Part shown: one piece after another, positions 1 through 16,100 of the stretch
Position numbering within the stretch: the first letter of the stretch is position 1
How the letters are laid out: each line of letters opens with the position of its first letter
From: Tomocerus qinae
Taxonomy: Eukaryota; Arthropoda; Collembola; Entomobryomorpha; Tomoceridae
Assembly (NCBI GenBank): GCA_020055645.1
Contig: CM034546.1
Location: 88,970,001-89,034,000 of the forward strand
Length of the DNA: 64,000 nt
Reading direction: 5' to 3'
Notes under the pieces: generated by a model
What the model was told of the DNA's origin: nothing
Databases searched by the model: none
Seen by the model: only the letters and a program-made list of their open reading frames with translations
Position numbers and translations under genes: made by a program

Positions 1-2721
1 TAAGTTGTATGGTGTAAGTCATGGTTCGTTGCTGTTACTCCTCTGTGATGTCTGTGGGAGAGGCCTGACCAGACCAGGCTTAGATTTCGGACTCTTATTA
101 AATTCGTTGACTTGACACGAGCATTACATCCCCTTATTCATTCTTCATGTTCACTTGACTCGACTATTGCTCAAAGTCTTTCAAAGCACTTTAACAGAGA
201 AGTACCGATGTATATATGGGGCCTGTAGTGTGCTTGTACACTCGGCAGTCATAAATACTGCTATCGAGTCAAAAGTCAGTGGAGTCAAGTAGAGGACATC
301 GTATAGAATTGGACATTTATAAAAGGCCGTGTATAGTGGTACAGGACGAACATTGTAAATAAATCCTCTTTTCTGTGCGGTTGTTGTGCTATTGGCTGTT
401 AGTTGGTACAAAGAGTGGAAATAGAGTCGCCGGACACGAATAGTCCATGCAATGCTAGTCTCCCGCACATTCAGGTCTCAAAAGTTAAATTGCAAAACTT
501 TCTTGTGCGAAATCACATTTCAATTCACTAGAGGAATGAATATCTATTTATCTTGCATCCAACCAGCCAATATAATAGATGGATAAACACAATGGAGTCG
601 AGTGTAGAATTCGAGTCAAGTCAAGTGCAATTTGAGAGTCAGACCAGGGAGGCAGGAGGCGATAAGAATCTTCTTTCTTTTCATTCCTTTACTGCCTATA
701 GCCTGGTTGTCTTGTCCAGAGGACACTTCAAATACTACGTAAAGAATATAACCTTACTCTAAACAAATTAGTGCACTTTACAATTTATAGTTACTGTTTG
801 TAAACAAAATTTTGGCAATTTTCTAAGTGGAGAGCGGATGTTGATTCTGATTCATTTTCTGGAATGTTACATAATGGTTGCCAATAAGGATGACGTAGAT
901 TTAGAGAGATGTCCTGTTTCCTTCGTCGTCCTAGTATTTGAATGTTCCCTAAGAACTGTCCTCCTGTCTTGTATACGTCTGTCCTGTGCTGGTTACGTCT
1001 TCTTCCAAAATGGTTGTTAGTTTCTCTGGCTTTCTTTCGCTTACTTGGATTGGAACAATGGTGGCAGAATGTGATTTATTTGCTGGCTTTCCATTTTATA
1101 GTGTTATAAGTAGCTATACCTCCGAGGAGGACAAGTCGAACTTCTGTACGGACAGTGCTCTGAAGAAGTCACTCAGATTATGCACCACAAACGGCCACAC
1201 CGGCGCTCTATGCAATTTGAGTGTGGCTAAAGACGGCTTGTTAATATAATATAATTTGGTTGTTTTCTGTCGCTGCTGCTGGTTCCCTTTGGCGTCCTTT
1301 TAGTTGCGCTTTGTTTGTGGAGACGCTTTTTGTGGTGATTGTTTTATTTGTCTCTCCATATGGGAAATGCCATGAAGTATTGTGTAAGGGAGTAGAATGC
1401 TAAGGACATTAGTTGGAATCTCCGCAAGACTTGAATCATGCAGGCCGAGCCCAGGAAGAGAACCAGGGAAGACATAGACAACTCATTTCGTTTTATTCCG
1501 CCTGCATTTTCTCATTCTTCTCTGAAAACAAAATGTTCAATTGTTTCTATACTCTACAATATGCAAAGCATTCCACTTCTCAAAGTACCTAAATTACATT
1601 TCTTAACTTGCATTATACTATGGGACTTGTTCCTCATGATAAATAGTTAGTAGTTTTCGAGATTGTTCAAGATTAGTGACTCGTTCTGAATCTGAGCTTC
1701 CACTCACTTGCTCACCATTCCAACATGTTGAAAGAACTGTTTATTTAATTGAAAAGAAAGAATTAAGAATTTGTTAGGTTAGGATGTAGGCGTAAGTACG
1801 CCAACAACTATCACTGTCAACTTTAACTTATACACGTCCAATTCAGTTGTTATTATATACTCACTAGCTCACTTTGTCAGTCTTACACCCAATATTATAT
1901 GAACCACTATTTGCAATTCCCAATGGTTTACGACCCTAAGCATGTCTTTTCTTCAAGGAAGTACATTAAATTCAGTACGTACATATCACGTAGTAGTCAA
2001 CTTTACACTCGTTTCCAATAACACGAAATAAGACACATGTATTTCTTATTAGTGTTTAGTTAGTTATTAGTGTAGGTATTGCTTGCATCGTGAAAACATT
2101 CTTTTAATTGATTTAACAATGCTGCACTGTCAATCCCGCAATTAATTAGAAACTGGCCGAAAATATTGATGAATATGACATGACACGTGTATGTAATGAT
2201 CTGCCAAACAAGTTATTGCTTTCCTCAGCATTGGTAATCAGCATGCTATATTATACGAGTAGCGGTTGAGCATAATCCTCTAAATGATGATTATGAATGT
2301 CTACATATTGTCAATAACAGTGTGTAGACAGACATTGTTTATGTTTATTTGAAGCAAACATTAAAAACGCAACATTATATCGTAATAACTGTAATGTATT
2401 GTTTGCTGCGTAATTATTTGTATTGTTTGGGTAGCCAATTTAAGCGTATGTCGAAAAAGTGGAAATGCATATGCACAGAGAGTAGTCTCCAAGGTCTGCG
2501 TTATTGTTGTGATGGGTTTGATTAAAAGCAAATTGGCTGTTTTGAGCTCGTATGAGTTGATTTGGGGATTGAGATGATATCGGTTCAGTGAATGTTGGGG
2601 AAATTACAAGGTAGAGAGGAAGGTTAGGCAATGTGATTCATTCAGTAGATGACTGCTTCCTTTGTTGAACTACTTACTGAATTGACAATCGCTACCTACC
2701 TACTGTGCATAGTATGTAGCT

Positions 2722-2742
2722 GTAATAATAATAATAATAATA
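2722..2742. repeat. AAT simple repeat
   Basis: About seven uninterrupted AAT/ATA triplets. Confidence 0.85.
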
Positions 2743-5700
2743 GATTAGTAAGGGTACCTACCTATTAGCATGTTCCTCATCGTAAGTAAATAGTGTTAGA
2801 AAGATAAAGTATGCCAAGCAAGGCAGACCGAGGCGAGGCTACTGAAACTAAACTACAGCAAATTGTCTGACAGATAGAGAAAGATAATTACGAATGGAGA
2901 CGCATCTGTTGGTTTGGTGTGGCGTCCTTGCAAAAGTTGCAATCTTTCTTGATGAGCCATTGCATTGAAGGAGGAGTGCTCTTCTGTCTTCTATAGCTAC
3001 TATTTCACTTCATTTATATATACATACAATGCATACGATAAGATTCGAATTCGACTTGAGTGTTGTGCTCTATTGTATTGCCAACTGAATAGGTAGCTAC
3101 ACTATCTCTATTATGGATTCTATCGAATCTTCTTCTCTTTCCATGTACCACTACTGTCATGTCAATTCTTTTTTTAGTGTTTACTACGAAATACTATACT
3201 ATATATTTTACTATAATATTTGCAGACATATATTGTATACATATAATGCACATTTATTATAGATTGGTATATATGTTGGTGGTAGTATAAGAACAAGTTA
3301 ACTGTATAGTAAAAAGTTGTGCATTAGTTAAGTCAAAGTCAAATCAAGTGATATAGAAAATAGGAGCATGGAGAAGGTTAGGTTACTGCAAAGTACAAAC
3401 AGCGAGACTGAATACAAAACAAGCCTTATAAATATATTTCATTGTATCTTTGCCGTTTAGCAAGAAAGAATATAAGTTGCCGAGTTACTGACTGGTATGT
3501 TTAATGGCAACACTACAACAAAGCAGGTTGCCTTGTCCTGTACTTTTTGCACTTGGACTATCAGAACTACTTACTACTGGATTCCACTGGCACTGAACTC
3601 CCTGCACTGCCAACCTCATCTCTTAATACGTCTCTAGCAGAGTGCTTTGCATATTAGTAGTCTTACTTCTTTTACTGTACTCCACTGTCCGACCGAAGTA
3701 GGGATGAAGTAAAGAACCGTTAGTTAATATATTTATTTACTATACTGCATTGCACACAAAAATATAAGAGACGAAGACGAGACGAGATTTCTCTCCTCCT
3801 CTCCTCGAGATCTTCCTATACTTCTTCTACTCAACCACGCTACATTGCATTGGATTCATTCTCTATACCATTTATTCCTATTTCCTCCATGACAGATATT
3901 ACAATGTATACATCGGCGTATCCGTGTGTAATGTAATGTGCACTCTATTATATCCTATCTCTCTTTCTGTGTACAGCCACAAGACGTTGACTGCATGATC
4001 ATGAATCTCTGACTTAGCTATAAGCCCATAGCAGCAGTAAGTAGCAAAAACCAAGTCGCAAGTGTGTATAGGAGAACAGCTTAGCTCACGATTCTTCTGA
4101 TTCCCCATCTCGCTTATCTCATTCTGCTGCCAACATCACATCATAAGTATCTGTATTAATATTGTATGTACATATAAAATGAATTCGGAATTCATGAATT
4201 CCTCTATATACTGGTTAAGATATTTCCTACTCTTATATAAATATTAATAGATAAGGCATCATTTATGGTTACATATTTATTTATAGAAAACTCTACTTTA
4301 TACTACTTATAGTGCTTGAGCAGCACTGTGAGTTCTTCTGTGAGTAGTAGGTAGGTAGGTAAGATATTTCAGCCAGCCTGGTCTGGCATAATTTATCTGT
4401 ATATTTTATTTTGTTTTATACTATCTCAACTGCATTCAGTCAGCATCTCTACTAATAGCACTACATATATATCTATTCTATATACTTACATCTATCACTA
4501 GGTACTATGTTTGTCTTGTATACATTATTGTGTCTGCGATGTATGCTAATAGTTAATGTATAATGGATGAAATCATTTTACGAAGGCATTTTACGTCATT
4601 TTTATGAGTTTGCATTTTACACGCTCTCTCGGTCATGAGATCCCGTCCAACCCATACTTTCATACATACGGGACGAGCCCAGTCAAGTCAGGTAGCTGTA
4701 AAAGACATTATAGATTTGATACTGCAGTCTTAACGTATTTGCAGATTTTCTATTCACATTACAATAAACCCTTCTTCATCTTATATGCAAATATTAAAAT
4801 GTGTCAGTGTAATTCTGTCTAACTGACAATATTGACAAACTATATTACATAGTAGGATATAGTAAGTACTATGCGCAGTAAATGCTATATATTATTTAGA
4901 AGTCTTTGAAGGGATTAGAGTGCGAACAATGTGTATCGGAAATAGTAGAATGGTTGTTGCTAATCTAAATGTAAAATGAGTATACTATATTCTTTTAACA
5001 AATTACCATAAATATTCAGCTGTAAATTAAAAGGATTATTTAGTGGTAGGAATTCTGTAGTGATTTATAATACAAGTACTGAAGCAATAATTTGTTTGGA
5101 ATTAGTTAGTGACTGTAACAGCAGCAGCCGGCGCCGTGTACAAGGAGCAATTCAATTATAAATCGTATTTAATAATTACAGCTATGAGTTTAGTATGCAT
5201 TTGGTATGAATTAATGTGTAGCTGGAGTATGAATATAGAAATTTTGAAAGTAAAATTAGACAGAGTGGATATTGGATTGCCCTCGCCTCGCCTTCGGTTC
5301 TGTGAGTTCTTTCCTGTGAACAGAGAAACGGCATTTGTTTTTGTATTTTTGCAGTTTTGTTGTTAAGAAAATGGCTTTGGCGGACGTGAGTTGCTTTGGC
5401 ATGGATGGTATACATAGAATGCCATGAAATGACATGGCGTGGCCTACAAATAAAATACATTCCTCTCCTCCTCGGAAACTGTTATATTATTAAAGGTTTG
5501 GATAGATTGACTTGGAGTGACTTAAGTTGAGTGTAGTTCAGTGAGTAGATCTCGAGTCGTGGTGCAATGCAACTGCTGATCTCGGAACACATGTTCTCCA
5601 CTCGACTCTCTCGCTCGCAGATCCTCTTACTCCTGGCCTATGCCTTTGACTCCGTCGTCCTCACTCACACTCGCAACACAACAGAATAACACACTATTAT

Positions 5701-8700
5701 ATGACACAGCAGAAGGACTTGAGGAGAAAAACACCAGAGAAAAACAAGACAGACAGAGAGTCTTACTCGGAAAAAGTCAAGTCGACTCATTTCACATGAG
5801 TTCAGTTAAAGTCAGTAGAGTTGACTGAATCCGTCTTGAGGGAAGGAAGAAAACCGAAAGATAAGCCGACATTTTGAATGAGCATGTTTAGCTTCGGATT
5901 TAAAAAAACTGGCAAACTACCAGATCACTACCAATTTAAGTTTTCTCCTTGCATTTATTCTGACTGCCTCTCTGGGTCTATTGCCTTCTCTCTCCTCCAC
6001 TCGACTATTACACCACAACTGAATAACCTCCTCTAACTAAATACGTCAATTCCAATTCTATGCAAACTCTATTTCTCATAAGTACATGAAATTATCCTTA
6101 GTCTCATCTTGTACTTTATAGTAAGTAGTAGTCGTCGTAGTAGGTAGCTACAAAAATAAATAGCACCAAATAAATACCAATCACTTATTCACGGGGGAGA
6201 AGATTTTCTGTTGGAAATGTAAGTACCATGTCTCCTCTCGTCTACCGGGTCCTCATTTTGAATTCCCTCAAGTCTCCAACTATTTAGTTAGTGCAGTGGT
6301 GCTGTACTAATTGAATTATTCTCCTAAGTAGCATTTATTGTCTTTAAAGTGGGAAACTCCTTCTGCAATATAATCAGAGACAGGAATAGCATTTATAATA
6401 GTTATTATATCGCCATAGGAGGATGTCAAGTAGATCGTCCTATAATTACCATTTCTCTCTAGCCAAACCCAAACTAAAGTCATGGTCATGGCTTGAGCAC
6501 TCAAGGAAGCAGAGCGGAATCGTTAATAGTTGCAGATAGCTAATAATTCATGTGGAAATAGTAAATAATAGGAATATTTAATGATGGCCACTACTTGCAA
6601 TTATAATACAATAGGTACTAGATGGAAATGATTATTACCGAGCGGCTCAAGTATCAGTACGATGTTGTGACAATAAAAGTAGTGCCGTCTGCTTTCCTTG
6701 TACAGATTACAGATGCTACTATGTACTTACAGCTGAAGTGTGCTCACAACGTTACGTAATACCAGCCATGTTATGTGTAGTATAGCAATAAAAAGTCGTG
6801 GATAGGAATTCGATCTCGCCTATTCCATTTAATAGATAGAAGGCATACCGTAACATGTCACGAAGGTATGTTTCCAAAACAGAAGTTCATTTGTCAGCAC
6901 ACACGTTAGTTCAAGTACCTTATGTACGAGCATCATTATAAAGTTCTCTAAGGTAGCGATGCCCCTTTGACATCAAAGTTCTACTATAGAGTATTCTTTA
7001 TTTGTGTAACTCGATCCTACAACGAAGAATTCCGTCAGCGCAGATTTCTTTCGCAGGAAAGTCTCTATAGTCCATTAAGCACTGTCGTCTTAGGCTGTAG
7101 TTGGTGTAGATATTTATTTTTTGATGTTGCATAAAGAGTTAATTCATTTATGGAGCATTTTTGCAATAGACAGATGTACATGGAACAGGTACACAGACCT
7201 GCTTTACATATTAGTGATTTTGGTAATAATTGAAAAGCTAGGATGTCATGTCATCTAATCTCAAAGTCCATGACACAACAAGCTTGGAAATTAAAATTTT
7301 GCTGTGTAATGTCCTGTGGACAACTGTGAGTGAGAGGGATGAGATTTGTAGATTTGATTCTTTCGTGATTGCAATAATGCACTGTAATTATGGATCGTGT
7401 ATCAATGTGTATGGTGCAGGCAGTACACTAATTCAGGACAGATGTCTTTGATGTATAGTACAAATAAGTGTAACGATGTCAGTCATAGCATGTACTCTGC
7501 TAATGTTGAGAAATTAAAATTCCATTTTGGAGTTTAGCGTTGGATTGAGTGGGAGTCTGCAAGGGAGTCGGCCCCACTAACGTCTAATCAAAATGATGAT
7601 GTGGTGGTAAAGGTAAACCTAAATGCACTATCTGTCTAATCAAGTCAGTCAGCCAGTCCAGTTCAGATCAAATTGATTTGATTAAAATCTTTGCATTACT
7701 TTATTATTACGAATGGGATGTGATGTTTATCACACAAAGCAAAAGGGCTAGGCTCTTTCGTGCCTACGACGACGACTACCTACATACTTTTTGATGATTG
7801 AGTGGCCATTCTGTCTTGCCTTGTCTTCAGTCCTTATTCCTTTATGATTTATTTAATTCTTTAGCTTAAGGTGGCTATTATTAAATCTTACTTTCAAGTC
7901 ACTACACTAAACAGTGACCTCTTAGGCAAAACGAATTGGAAAAAGTATGAATGCATACTTTGTGTGGGAGAGTTTCACATAGTAGGTACATAAATATTTA
8001 TTTCTGCCATGATGAAATTGTACTGAAGTACTGACTGACGTAGTTATAATATAATTATAATTTATTATAAGAAGACCTAAATAAATGAGGGATTTGCATT
8101 TGCATGTATGGTTCTAATAATGAGAGATCATTCATGAGACAAGAAGACAAGACTCTGAATGAAGTTGGGCTATTTAAAATATCTGAAACATTTGTAACTA
8201 TTAAAAGAGCCATTTACTCTGCTATTATTAAGTATTCCACCTTTCAGAGTTGTAAACACAAGGAAAGCGTTAAATTAAAGCACACGTAGTACTTAAATAC
8301 AGAGCAACGTAGAGTAGGTATACTCTGCAACTTCAAGTCAAGTCAATTCCATTGTGTTATTCTTTTCTATTTAGTCTTTATCCTAGTAGCTCTGGTATTC
8401 ACTGATGCTGGCATGGCATGGCTTGGCATGACGTAAATCCCTGTTTAAATTACAGCTTAAATGCTACTAGTACTTACTATAGAAATAGTACGAAAGAGTC
8501 ATGTACATATAGATAGAGTGGATTTATCCTTGTTATAGTATCTGATGTGTTAGTTGGTTGGTATAGTGTGAGTAACTAAACAAATATCCTGTGATGCATT
8601 GCCTAATCTAATGATTCATTACAAAATAACAACTCTGTAGTTCCACTCTACTCCAGCTACCTTCGGAGTATCCTCCTGGAGTAGGTGAAACACAGAATGC

Positions 8701-11700
8701 ATTAATCAAGATATATCGATATAGTTAGCCGTGATAAAGTGGAGCAGTGCAGTGGTGTAGATATAACGGCCTAGCGGGAGGAGACGGAAAGTGCTCTAGT
8801 TAGCTGTTTGATATATATAAGTGGGTACTTACTTAGTTAGAGTACAATGGAGAGTGGGCTACATGCAGTTTGTTGTGTATAAGTAAGTGAGAGTGTGTGT
8901 GTGTGATGTGAGTTTGTGAGTAGAATGGAATTGCACGGGATATTGTTGACTAGCACTGAATGTGATCTATGTCTATGGGTGAATTGACGTTGACGGTGGC
9001 TCTTCTCTTTTCGTTTACGGTTCTAAGCTTTGAAAGCATTGTATTGTTTGCATCTACTATTCTGCTCTATTCAGTTCTTCGTCGGCTCTTCTGCCGCTGC
9101 TTGCTCCCTTCGTTTGTCTGGATGGCTGACTTGCTTCGGTTTCTCTCTAAGTGGTTATTGATTAGGTGGATTGAATTGGATTGGAAATTTATTAAGAGCA
9201 TTGGAGATTACAGAGGAAGTCGTTTATGAAGAGATGTACGCTTGCTTATACTTTAATACTGCGAGTCTCTCGAGAGGGAAAACCTTCACTTCACATTATT
9301 TCTCTTAACCATCCACACTTTGGAAAAACTCCTAATAGTAAATAGTACATGCATTCAGGAAGGAAAAATAAAATTTGATGTAATATCGTTGTACCTACGG
9401 AAGAAGCATAAGCGAATCCATCCTCTATACACAGACTTATCTTCCGCCTACAGATCGTTCCTGAGTTTATATATTTAGTGAGAGTTGTGGTACTTGAGGG
9501 GTATAAATATTCACTGGCGTGATATGTGTAAATAGGAAATGCCGAGAACTTTGCTACCTCCACACCGAGTTTCGCTTGTCTCGTCCGATTCTGATCTGGA
9601 GCTCTGAGCTGAATCTGAATTAAAGTGAAATGATGAAATGCGATGATGTTGATGTTACTTTATTATGGCATTGGGAGAGGAGTAAGTAAAGTATATCTGG
9701 AAGAGGCATCATGAAATAGAAAATCATGGCGTCTCGTCTGAAATGCATGACAGGCCAAAGTAAACCGAGTCAGAGTTATACTTTATGTAGCTTACAGAGT
9801 AAGTGAATTCAGTCAGAGAGTCAGCCCGGTCTTTTGGATAATGGATTTTCATGCACTGACACGGGGCTCCCTAACCCAATCCTCTTTCTTCTCTCTACTT
9901 ATAGCGATGGCATTACTAATATCAAAAGCACGTCTATACACACTTTTGTAAACTTCTTAAATTTAAGTAGCTTCAATTGGATTTCTCTTCAATCTCCTGT
10001 TTCGTTTTGTCCCGTACAAATAGGACTAGTCGCTGGAGTTGATTTTAAGTTGCATGAGTTCATTGCATTTCAATTACAACCTGCAATGGAAATAGAAGTG
10101 TAGTCGTCAGCAAAAATAATATATTAAGATTGATCTATGCACTTGACTTGCTTGGATGTAGTTAATAATGCTCTGTTATTTGGTTACCAGTGATTCGATT
10201 ACAACTCTTATTTATGCACACTCATACTTCAATGTGAACTTTGTTTGCTAGCTCCTTCCCTACCTTTGCTACTTCATTTTACACAATAGTTTTTTGTATT
10301 TGTTCACTTTGTTTTTCAATACACTAGCATAAGGAGAAGGCAAGTAGGCACTGGCGTTGTGGTATTTACCTTCGGTTCGCTTTCAACGTTTCAACTCCGT
10401 CCTTCCCACACACACAATTCAACCCAAGTCACTTCTAAGAAACATGTGTGCCTATTAGCTATTGACTCCCTAATGGATAATATTTTTATTGTAATGCAAA
10501 TAATAAATATGCAGACCAGACACGAAATCATCGACAAGTAAAGAGAGTATAGAAAATAGGAGTAGGCGAGTTTTTTGGGTCGGGTGTTTTCATGGAATCA
10601 TTATTTGCTTCTTTCCTAATGCTTTAAGTAATACAGTTTCTTTCCTGTAAAAAGAAGGCATGGCAAGGCAATCTTGATAATATATAATACGATGATGTTT
10701 TGATATGATCGCAAGAAAGGCGATTACTACTTTCAGTGGGATTATTCTATGCATGCATTGTAGTATACATGTATAAAAATGCTTCTGTTTGAGTAAAGTA
10801 CGTACTACGTATACCCAACTACGGAATTAATATAGCTGGATGGTCCACAAACAAATATAATAATATTTGAGTAGCTACGCAAGGAAAGTTTTTCAGTGGG
10901 TCCATAAAGCAAGTATCTATCTCAGTGTGTATAGATAGCTAATGGGATATGAAATGAAGGGGTTTATTATATGAAGACAGTTAGCCGAACTACAGTAAAA
11001 GTAAAGTCTTTAAAGAACAGATATCGTATAAAACTTATAAAAACGTAGCTGAAAAGTAATAGTGGCGATATTTTGTAGGATTTTATAGATGAGACGTAAT
11101 AAGGGTGAGTGAGTGAGGATAGGAAGGAATGAGCTGTAGTTCAGATTCAGTAATGTAATGCAACGCAACGTAAGTGAACATAACGATGCGATGCCATGCC
11201 TATGTTGGGCGTAACGTTCTTGCACTTCTTCTTTCTTGGTGTGGATGTGGTATGGCTAGGTTGTTGGTGTGGCTGTGAGTGAGTACATAAGTAAGTGCCC
11301 ACGCGGAATCATTCATTTCATCTGATTCCCTCACAGTCAGTTCACTGTAGTTAATCCTCATTGCATCTGCGACAATTTTCCCCAGAATCCTCGGAAGTCC
11401 TGGACTCATTTCCCGCAGACATGATTTTCCCGTGTATTTACACCGAGAATGATCCACCAGTCCAATCAGCTCCGAATTTAATTGATATTCAGAGTCACCA
11501 ATGAAATTTTTGCTCGCGGATTGCTCATTGTCCTATCCACGCCACTTGACAAGTCTTGACTTGACTGCAATTGCCTTGCCTGTTCCCTCCACACACATAC
11601 ACACATACTTTTAAACGTTATTACTAAAGTACCTATAGTGGTTACATGTTTATAGAGACGGAATGCTTTGCCTTTGAGTCACATCACAACTCACTCGTCC

Positions 11701-13091
11701 ATTACATCTGTAACTCAACTGGGACTATCCCTTCTTCCTTCCTAGTAGCTTATGAATACGTATATCTAATTCTATCTCAAAATGTTGTTAGAATTGTTGT
11801 TGGAGTTGGATACTGGTTTATTCCACTGCATGGCAGATATTCGAATGTTGTCAGCCAGGGAATATGTCTGTCTGTCTCTCTATCTCCTGTCTTGAGTTGC
11901 AGTTGAGTTCATCATTTCATCTGCAAAGGTGTAGGCTGCATTGAAGCGAGAGAAATTGTTCCCACACGCATCTCAATTCATTACATTGCATTACTTTACA
12001 TTATGTTCTCCGACTGTGAAATAGATTCCGAAGATGATGGTCGTTTTCTGAGCATTATTATTGCTATGCGCTGTTGTTGTTTGGTCATATCCCATTGTAG
12101 CCATACACTTGTATTGTTTGAGTAGTGGGCCGAGGGCGATCCCACTTTGTTAGCAATATTATAGAACACCTCTGCCTTTCGTCTAAATGTTTTTCTTAAT
12201 GTCCTTACCTATATAGATACCTTACCTTATCCTACATATATACTACCAAGAGATGTACTTCATATACATTAGTATTATTACTCCCATTAGAGTTAGAGGA
12301 AGAGTGAATGCACCTAAATCCAATAATATATACATCTGGTTGTAATTATAATTGTGTATCTGTACATCAAGGTGCACAGCTATATAGATAGTAGTTACTT
12401 AAGTAAACTGGTATATTATACAAATGCAGAAACACATTATACTATAAGAATACGAATAATGAACCCATGCATGAATTCTATTTCCATTAAATTAGATATC
12501 ACATGTGTTTACTGTTACATCGTTAATGCATAGTGTATGCATTTATGTATATATATTATGTGTGTGATAAGAACTTTTAAATGGCAAGTGTTGAAAGGAT
12601 AGCATAGGGATTGCATTTTTGATAGTGTGTAGTGTGTGCTATTTTTTAGAATGAGTAATTGTAGTGCGTAGTTATAAATATGACGGAATAGGTCTTTGGC
12701 TTATTACTTGAGAAGTTGATTTGGTATTATTATTATTGTAAGTAGATAGTAAACAGCTAATAGCACTAATAAGAAAAGTAATTTCGTAGTTAAATGCCTA
12801 ATAAGTCCGTCGTAGGTAGGCAGGTAGACGTGGGCGTACTCTATTCGACTGGTTCATAAGCAGAGCCAGTACGAATTCAGAGAAGAAGAATAATTTAAGG
12901 AGATCTATAAACCATTACTTGAGCTCTTTCTTCCGTCCAATGTCAGTAGGAATTGAGAGAGCCGGTCTAAAGAGTAAATTTGAGTCAAGTCCACTCGACT
13001 CGACGATCTGTATGACCTTATTTGTCTTTATCCCATCATTATTATTCATTCCTTTTTCGTCCGTTCTCAGAGAGCGGTGATGTGAATTCTT

Positions 13092-13117
13092 TACTCACTC
13101 GCTCACTCACTCACTCG
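13092..13117. repeat. CACT simple repeat
   Basis: TCACTCGCTCACTCACTCAC type run with one interruption. A TCTG-rich run follows at 13,219-13,252. Confidence 0.8.
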
Positions 13118-16100
13118 ATTTTTACCAGAATCCTCCTTCGACAATAATAATCTCTTTGCCATGATTTCATCTTATTTATCATTCTGTCCTATTCTATATT
13201 CAACTATGATTTGCCATCCTCTGTCTGTCTGCCTGTCTCTCTGTCTGTCTCCTTCGATTCCATTGCCCTTGCTTGCATTGCATGCGATCTCCACTTGGCA
13301 TGGCACAAATCATTCAATCCAATAATAAATAAATGTAACGTAAAGCAATCCATTTCATCCAACCCAACATTTTTACCCAACTCCCAACTTTTTACTCGCA
13401 ACAAACTTCGGGAGTTTGTTGGAGGTTGGAGCCGAGCTAACTAGACGGAAACTAAACTGATGTGAATTGAAAGCCAAACCAAGTAAAAATCCTAAGTAGC
13501 TACAGTCAGTCTCTGACATTCGCAAAAAGATAAGTGTACCTTGTAGTTCAACTGAACATGACTCTGCATTTAACGTCCGGATATTATATTTTGCTACTCA
13601 ACGTATTTGCTCTATTCCTGTTACTATTATATGTATTTAGGAAGGATATGATGTAACTGAACTTTGAGCTCTAGTCCCGGTTAGACAGCATAAAGTACGC
13701 ACAGAAACTGTAGCTGTTCTAATTTGAAAATTAAGCCAAAACAAGCAACGAATCGAAAAAAGATTGCCCGTGTCTTGTAGTTTTTGTTTCAGCCTTCGCT
13801 TCACGGATATTTCGCACCTTGCGCTGCTTCCGTCAATATTTGTTTTCCTTTTGCTTTTCCTCAGTCTCACATTCCCTATAATGAAATTGTATTCTCGTTT
13901 CCATATTCTTGCAGCTTTCTCTCTTCCTAAAAATTCTAAATACAGTGTAAATTGGGAATTCAACTTTCAGTTTATACAGCCATGCATGGCCAGAATGGTT
14001 TATATTTGTATATGCAAAGCTATGGTTTACCTTTCTTTATGAACAGACGTCCTGTATACCTATAGATATTATTCCTAATTTTAAAAGCAAACTTAAAGTT
14101 TTTGTATACCTTGCCGAATTTAGAAGAATAAGGCTATTTCAATAGAAAAGTAGTGCTTTTTCAAAGTACTATATAGTAATAGTATTGGGAACACAAGTAT
14201 TATAACTTTATTGAATGCAGGTTACCTACTTGTAAAGTATCTGTATAGTTAAAATATCTATAGCATTACGTTCCTATTCAGTAAACTTGAGTTAACGTGA
14301 CTATTGACAGACTTCTTAAGAAAATAAACAAAACAGATCCTAAGCAGGAGCAGTGGAGACTAAAGTATATAGAAGCTTTACTCTAATCCATTCACCACCG
14401 TTTCCTCTCTTTCTGCCTCATCTCATGTGAATTTTGCAACGTTGTACAAATAATGTGAGAAAAAGGGGTTCTTTCGTTCGTTCGCGATAAATGTTAATAT
14501 AGATGTAAATGGATAGCAAACGGAAAAATAATATAAAGTAAGTATCTTAGGATGCAGTATAAATATCACTACTTGTTTGAACAAAAAGGAATCTTCGCTC
14601 ACTTCATTGCAAGTACATAGTTTGAAACTATTCTGTGTGATGGAAGAAATTCTGTAACGAAAGTAATTTGCGTATAACAAAATCTGAATTGAGCAATGAT
14701 GATATCTATTTCAGCGCATCTAAGCGCCAAGTTACTCTACAACAATGCAGCTTTACTTATCTGTACTTTCGTCTCGAGGTTTGTAATGAGATGAAAGTGA
14801 ATACTCGCTCACTCAGCTCATCTCAGTTTCCTTACTCATCATTAAAATGACTAATAATGTCATTACCCATTACGGTACTGCTATGCTGTAGGTATACTGT
14901 ATTTACTGCTACTGCACTGCTTTGTCTTGTCTGCTGTGTGTGTAGACCACAACAGAAAACCAGATATTGGCATGCCTATACTGCTTACACATCCTAAAGT
15001 AAATGTGATGTTATTATTGATGTCAGCTTCCTTATCCTATACCATGTGAGATCATTGTTTGCCTTACTGGATTCGCTCATTTTCCTATTGATGGGATATG
15101 ATGGATGAATTGTGGTCGATAATTATTAATCGATATTTATACTGACATTTTACGTAGGAACTAGGAGAGATTGTTATTATTATGTCTTCTTTCGTATAGA
15201 TCTGTCCAAGCATTAGTTGTTGATGGTAGTTGCTCTGTCTGTTGGATTTTTTGCCGAGTCCCATTTTTCTGTTATATAACGGCTTACTATGAGAGCAATT
15301 ATTTTAATTGGGAGGATTGATGCAATTTAATGAGGAACGATGTAATTCAAGTCCTTTACTCATCTATATAAATGAATATTTGTTTAGACAAGCAAGACAA
15401 GTGGGGCAGACTGCTATGCGTGGTTATTGGAGCTATACGTAAGCTCGTATTACACTCATTACTACGAATTGTAGTTTACATGAGTACGTAGAGAGTAATT
15501 GAAATAATTGTCGTATAGACATAGATAGTAGAAGATACAGGACTTTAATACTTGGACATGGCATAAAATGTCTGCACTATACTTACATATAATAAGGCCA
15601 GCAATAGTAATAATAACATGCATTTGAAATGTTTCGTTTTGGTTCACGTGAATAGTAGAATGTGAATTGAGTTGTGCAGGGCAAGTCATGTCAAGTCTAA
15701 GTCAGTTGAATAAGTAAGAGCCAGATGTGCATTTTGTTATTTGACAGTACAGAGAGATTCTTTGTAGTAAAGGTGAGCTGACTAACGAATTTGATGCGAG
15801 GTTTGTTTCTTTAAAAAAGACGGAGTTAAGATATTCATGGATTCTTACTTCGTGCATGTTATAAGGAGATGGAGGAGGGAACGAAGTTATTTGGACGGTG
15901 TGCGGACGTTCATGAGAGTTTAGTTTAAATAGCCTTGTACATTATTCCAGGTATAATGTAAAGTACACGTTAATCAAAGATTTACATGAATCCTATTCCT
16001 CACGACGGAATTTGGTAGTGCTAAAGTGAAATCTGCAGTTTCTCAATGTTAAACGTAAGTATGCATTTAATATGCCGGACCGTTTTGGCGTGTAGTACTC

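Noticed and set aside
5109-5160. Ala-rich frame TVTAAAGAVYKE as a how N-terminal exon
   Set aside because: Only about a dozen residues look coding. It continues into AT-rich sequence with no donor in a sensible place and no QUA1 motif.
6850-6880. CACGAAG|GTATGT as the donor of the missing how first exon
   Set aside because: The phase fits but the upstream codons do not resemble QUA1.
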